In this document: piece after piece, positions 61,084 to 64,000 of the stretch
How positions within the stretch are numbered: position 1 is the first letter of the stretch
Layout: each line of letters begins with the position of its first letter
Source of the DNA: Enterococcus avium ATCC 14025
GTDB lineage: Bacteria > Bacillota > Bacilli > Lactobacillales > Enterococcaceae
DNA length: 64,000 nt
Direction: 5' to 3'
NCBI RefSeq assembly: GCF_000406965.1
Contig: NZ_KE136366.1
Span: forward strand, 149,445-213,444
Made by a program: the position numbers and the translations under genes
Notes under the pieces: model-generated
The model's database searches: none
What the model was told of the DNA's origin: nothing
The model's input: the letters and a program-made list of their open reading frames with translations, nothing else

Positions 61084-61171
61084 TACCCCCCTCAATTTGA
61101 CTCGTTTCGAGGTAAAAACCCCCTATTTTTGCCCAAAACAGGTCAAATTGAGGGGGGTAAGTGTCAAATTG
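61084..61171. promoter_or_regulatory. 18-bp perfect inverted repeat in the lysis-cassette leader
   Basis: TACCCCCCTCAATTTGAC (61084-61101) and its exact reverse complement (61142-61159) are separated by 40 nt. GTCAAATTG is repeated once more at 61163-61171. The spacer contains AAAAACCCCCTATTTTT (61114-61130), which fits a ComK box (AAAA-N5-TTTT) with one mismatch. It lies about 95-170 nt upstream of the first cassette gene and has no terminator tail. Confidence 0.7.
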
Positions 61172-61354
61172 CGATTTGAAATCGATTTCTATTTGGTTTA
61201 TAATAAAGAGTTTTACTAAAAAGAGATCGCTGATTTGAAGTAAATACTTTCTATTTTTCTGCGTATTTTAGAGTAAGAGGACTTTGATAGCGGTTGTTTT
61301 GCCATGCGATAATGTAGGCGAGAAAACCTGTTGTCTGGAAGGCAGGAAAAAGAG

Positions 61355-61689
61355 ATGCAAGTGTATTTACCAACCAACGATCTATTATTCAAAAAATTAT
61401 TAACTACGGAGGATTCCCAGCATATTCTAAAAGTGTTCGTCAAAGAGTTATTAGACTTAGAATTCGGGAGACTGACGCCCCTGACTATATCAAAGAAGCG
61501 AAAAAGAAGACAGATTTCTTAATATTGGAAGAGGAGGAAAAGGAAATGATCATGAAAATCGATAAAGCCAAAGCAATAGCAGAGGCAGAGTTGGAGTACG
61601 CTAGGGATGAAGGCATAGCAAAGGGAAAGAAAATCGGCCGAGAAGAAGAGCGAAAAAGGAATCGGGAAGAAAAACGAATGCGATTCTAA
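61355..61689 (+). pseudogene. Remnant of an Rpn/PD-(D/E)XK-type nuclease or transposase-like gene
   Basis: The first part reads MQVYLPTNDLLFKKLLTTEDSQ and FVKELLDLEF, the family N-terminus. A frameshift or deletion near 61465-61480 switches frame, and the usual Glu/Lys-rich C-terminus (IDKAKAIAEAELEYARDEGIAKGKKIG) follows to TAA at 61689. The catalytic core is missing, so most of the gene has been deleted internally. RBS AGGAAAAAGAG precedes ATG 61355. Intact relatives promote recombination; this one cannot be active. Confidence 0.65.
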
Positions 61690-61860
61690 ACTTAATGCAA
61701 ACCTCTCTCTCATTGAAAGGGATATAAGAGACAAGCGGCATAGATATTGAGACGCTGAGAAAGTGGAAGTCAGAGACGGAATAGGCTATCTAGTGTTACT
61801 TTAGACTCGAATGTTTAATATTTAGTCTCATCAAATAAAAAGGCGTGGTTAGAAAGACTG

Positions 61861-61903
61861 AAAAAACATGCTGATGTCCATTCTAGTCATCAGCATGTTT
61901 TTT
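61861..61903. terminator. Bidirectional terminator before the ComK-like gene 3' end
   Basis: 16-bp perfect stem AAAAAACATGCTGATG (61861-61876) / CATCAGCATGTTTTTT (61888-61903). It serves the minus-strand ComK-like gene and can also stop plus-strand transcripts. Confidence 0.85.
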
Positions 61904-61913
61904 CAATATCAAC

Positions 61914-62630
61914 TCACAGCCAGTCAATCCCATCGATATCTCGAGGATCATCAATCAGCTCTTCACAGTGATAAAGAGAATAAGTTCTGTTATAAAGATG
62001 GTTAAGCTCACCTAAAGCGGTTCGAAACTTCTTTAATTTTGATTGAGCACGAAGAGTGTCCGCAAATGCAGTATTGGGAAAGTACAAATAATCTAGTGGC
62101 ATATATCCAGGAATGACAAAGTGAAAAAAGCCACGGCGCATAGTAGCTAAAATAAGACAAGCAAGCTCTGCTCTAGAAATAACTCGTCTTCGTTGGACAG
62201 GAAGGATCAGATGAAGTCCGTTAGTCATTTCTGCGTAGTGCTGTCCCTGACGTTTGAAAATAGAAGAGATTTTATAGGGATTAATCCAGGTCGTTTGGTC
62301 TTTTCCCTCTAATGGGAACAAGCAAAAGTAAGGGCAGACCCAAGGAAATTTGTATTTTCCAAAGCAGCCTGTTTCTTTTAAACAAAGCGAAAGTACTCGA
62401 TACTCGGGAAAAGAATGTTTTAAAGAAAAACGGTGAAGTGTTGCTATTGCGCTGACTTTACTAAAATAGATATGATCATCTGTAAAAATCAGGACACCTG
62501 TTTTTTGGGGAATTGGTATAATACAGTTTATTTCATGAGCCAGTGAAGGATCAAAAGCCAATGCATTTGCCAAGTAACGTTCCCATAACGGTGACCACTG
62601 TTTGTCATCCAGATACTCAAAATTATCCAT
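61914..62630 (-). CDS. ComK-like competence transcription factor
   Basis: 238 residues. The region about 50-165 follows the ComK pattern: VLIFTDDHIYFSKVSAIATLHRF, a Cys/Gly block CLKETGCFGKYKFPW, hydrophobic CPYFCLFPLEGKDQTTWINPYKISSI, and LILPVQRRRVISRAELACLI. ComK binds AT-rich K-boxes and switches on DNA uptake genes in Bacillus. It is longer than the 192-residue Bacillus protein. ATG at 62630 has GAGGAGGAG 5 nt upstream, excluding longer frames. The identification rests on pattern recognition, not alignment. It lies about 920 nt from the lysis cassette, on the same strand. Confidence 0.6.
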   Translation of the reverse strand: MDNFEYLDDKQWSPLWERYLANALAFDPSLAHEINCIIPIPQKTGVLIFTDDHIYFSKVSAIATLHRFSLKHSFPEYRVLSLCLKETGCFGKYKFPWVCPYFCLFPLEGKDQTTWINPYKISSIFKRQGQHYAEMTNGLHLILPVQRRRVISRAELACLILATMRRGFFHFVIPGYMPLDYLYFPNTAFADTLRAQSKLKKFRTALGELNHLYNRTYSLYHCEELIDDPRDIDGIDWL

Positions 62631-62688
62631 AATACTCCTCCTCAAAAACGTTAGAATTATTCTTTGCATGTAGAATATATAACAAAGT

Positions 62689-62714
62689 TGAAAAAGTAGA
62701 AATAATACTTTCAC
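62689..62714. promoter_or_regulatory. Imperfect palindrome upstream of the ComK-like gene
   Basis: TGAAAAAGTAG-AAATAA-TACTTTCA, arms pairing except at one or two positions, about 60-85 nt upstream of the start codon. Candidate operator; the binding protein is unknown. Confidence 0.4.
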
Positions 62715-62852
62715 GATTTTTTATTAAACAGCAAAAAAGAAGTATTTAAAGACATAATTATGTTTTGTGTAGGGACTCATAGATAGAGTGAGTACCGAAA
62801 AGTAATGCCATAGAACAGCCGACCCCTTTCGTGGATCGGTTGTTTTTTCCTA

Positions 62853-63749
62853 TTATTTAGGCTCTGGCAGAAGCTTTTCTTGGAATTCTTTATTTGTTAG
62901 AAACCGCTCAAATTCCAATGCAGCTGAGGTCAGCAATGCATCTTTCTTTTTCGCGAGATAGACACAGCGGGATTGCGACTCCTCCAATTGTAAAACTTTG
63001 ACATCATGAAATTCTAGTAAATTATTAAAGGGTAAAATAGCCACCCCGATATCGATGGAAACGAGTCCGGCCAATGCCTGATCCTCTTCTACGCGGCAGG
63101 AGATTTTCAGGGGCAGCTGCTGCTTTTCAAAGAGCTTTTCCATGTAGTAGGTTTTATCTAGGGATAAGATCATGGAGTATTCTGATAGTTCCTTTAGTGA
63201 AACAGTTTCTTTTGACGCAAGAGGATTACTATTAGCAACGATAGCTACCAACGGCTGATCTAATATGTGGATAAACTCGATTTCAGGTTCGTCCTTCAAA
63301 AAAGAGCATAAGGCAAAATCACAGGTCTCATTCTTTACATTTTCAATCAGCCTTGGACTATTTCCCTGCCAGAATTTAAACTTGAAATTCCTGCGATGGC
63401 TATCACTGCGGAATTGCTGCAGCAGCTGTGGAATAATCTCTGGACCTAGGGTAAAGATAAAGCCTAGATCAATACTTCCTGAATACGGATCGACTAAATC
63501 GCGAACAGATTTCGTCCCGGCAGCAATTTTTTCGAGCCCCTGTTGGACACTTTCATAGTAAATTTTCCCGATCTTGGTTAAATGGATGTTCCGTCCATGA
63601 TGTCTGAATAGGACAACCCCAAGCTCTTCTTCTATACGTTTAATCGTACGACTAAGCGTCGGTTGAGCGATCCCTAGTTCATCGGCTGTTTTTCCATAAT
63701 GCTCTAACTCTGCCAAACGACAGAAGGCTTCTAGATTTTTGATATTCAA
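62853..63749 (-). CDS. LysR-family transcriptional regulator
   Basis: 298 residues. N-terminal winged HTH (LNIKNLEAFCRLAELEHYGKTADELGIAQPTLSRTIKRIEEELGVVLF), then a LysR substrate domain (SIDLGFIFTLGPEIIPQLLQQF, LSLDKTYYMEKLF, IDIGVAILPFNNL). Start TTG at 63749 with GGAGGGGA 7 nt upstream; an earlier TTG at 63764 overlaps that site. Divergent from the gene cut by the right edge, which it probably controls. Effector unknown. Confidence 0.92.
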   Translation of the reverse strand: MNIKNLEAFCRLAELEHYGKTADELGIAQPTLSRTIKRIEEELGVVLFRHHGRNIHLTKIGKIYYESVQQGLEKIAAGTKSVRDLVDPYSGSIDLGFIFTLGPEIIPQLLQQFRSDSHRRNFKFKFWQGNSPRLIENVKNETCDFALCSFLKDEPEIEFIHILDQPLVAIVANSNPLASKETVSLKELSEYSMILSLDKTYYMEKLFEKQQLPLKISCRVEEDQALAGLVSIDIGVAILPFNNLLEFHDVKVLQLEESQSRCVYLAKKKDALLTSAALEFERFLTNKEFQEKLLPEPK

Positions 63750-63816
63750 TCGGTTCCCCTCCAAGATTTCTTTTTATAATTGTATCATTTTTCACAGATT
63801 GATATATAACTTTTTT

Positions 63817-63928
63817 GTTATGAATAATGCGGAGAATTGAGATTGTTTCTATCATGGATTCGTTTTATAGTGGTTTTGGAAAGAAAAGCGCTTTTTTATC
63901 CATAACTATTACTGACAGTTTTGTTATG
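63817..63928. promoter_or_regulatory. GTTATG motifs between lysR and the next gene
   Basis: GTTATG at 63817-63822 and 63923-63928 and its complement CATAAC at 63901-63906; the latter two form an inverted pair 16 nt apart. Candidate LysR binding sites. Confidence 0.35.
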
Positions 63929-63984
63929 TAAACGATTAATTTTATATCTTATTGTGAAAACTAACACAATATTGGAGGTAGAAA

Positions 63985-64000
63985 ATGAAGAATAAGTATT
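63985..64000 (+). CDS. Start of a gene cut by the window edge
   Basis: ATG at 63985 preceded by TTGGAGG (9-10 nt). Only MKNKY is visible, so nothing can be said about the product except that it is divergent from lysR. Confidence 0.55.

Noticed and set aside
61084-61159. Inverted repeat as insertion-sequence ends
   Set aside because: Only 40 nt lie between the arms, without target duplication or transposase.
62815-62852. Terminator of the LysR gene
   Set aside because: AACAGCCGA and TCGGTTGTT can pair, but the T run lies on the plus strand while the gene reads minus; not supported as its terminator.

Overview
The window looks like chromosome of a low-GC Gram-positive coccus, most probably an Enterococcus outside the fastidious E. 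faecalis/E. faecium type. Three things suggest this: the order pgpH-ybeY-dgkA-era-recO ... glyQ-glyS, a class III fructose-bisphosphatase beside a PPDK-regulator/CcpN pair, and strong AGGAGG ribosome sites. The species cannot be named from this sequence. I saw no rRNA, CRISPR array or intact insertion sequence.

Layout. 1-3887: housekeeping block (c-di-AMP phosphodiesterase, YbeY, undecaprenol/diacylglycerol kinase, Era, RecO). 4455-12858: a complete histidine operon whose first gene is a HisZ-HisG fusion; it separates recO from glyQS. 12921-16344: glycine T-box leader and glyQS. 16377-20833, minus strand: AEC transporter, then ccpN-ppsR-fbp, a gluconeogenesis control group. 21079-24004: tRNA-Glu(CUC), D-cysteine desulfhydrase, a broken gene, and an XRE regulator with two paralogous membrane proteins and twin perfect palindromes. 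24198-27773: MacAB/YknWXYZ-like ABC exporter. 28064-28549: relic of a hicAB toxin-antitoxin pair. 28593-34827: YidC, acylphosphatase, SpoU methyltransferase, HD protein, YitT/YczE-like protein, EF-P and two lipoproteins. 34936-41554: a Crp-family regulator divergent from a PhnDCEE-type transporter followed by two phosphoesterases.

41793-55735 is the most striking metabolic locus: a Gram-positive version of the E. coli ycj cluster. It holds a LacI repressor, GH13_18 phosphorylase, ABC sugar importer, two dehydrogenases and an epimerase for 3-keto-glycosides, GH65 kojibiose-type phosphorylase, beta-phosphoglucomutase and transporter ATPase, with an added glycerate kinase. Together they suggest import of unusual glycosides (glucosylglycerate, kojibiose, gulosides) and phosphorolysis to glucose phosphates and glycerate.

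55866-57448 is an SDR/TetR pair. 57534-60989 is a minus-strand phage-like lysis cassette (DUF1659, DUF2922, an unknown, a long DUF2922 protein, holin, NlpC/P60 endolysin, Cys-rich protein) with no other phage genes. Its leader carries an 18-bp perfect inverted repeat, and a ComK-like gene lies nearby. The window ends with a LysR gene divergent from a gene cut off by the edge.

Across the window there is a family of structured intergenic repeats. Three full copies (4606, 13166, 31461) share a bulged 9-bp stem around a 67-nt interior, with compensatory base changes between copies. A second stem-loop repeat occurs after two operons (27827, 41585).
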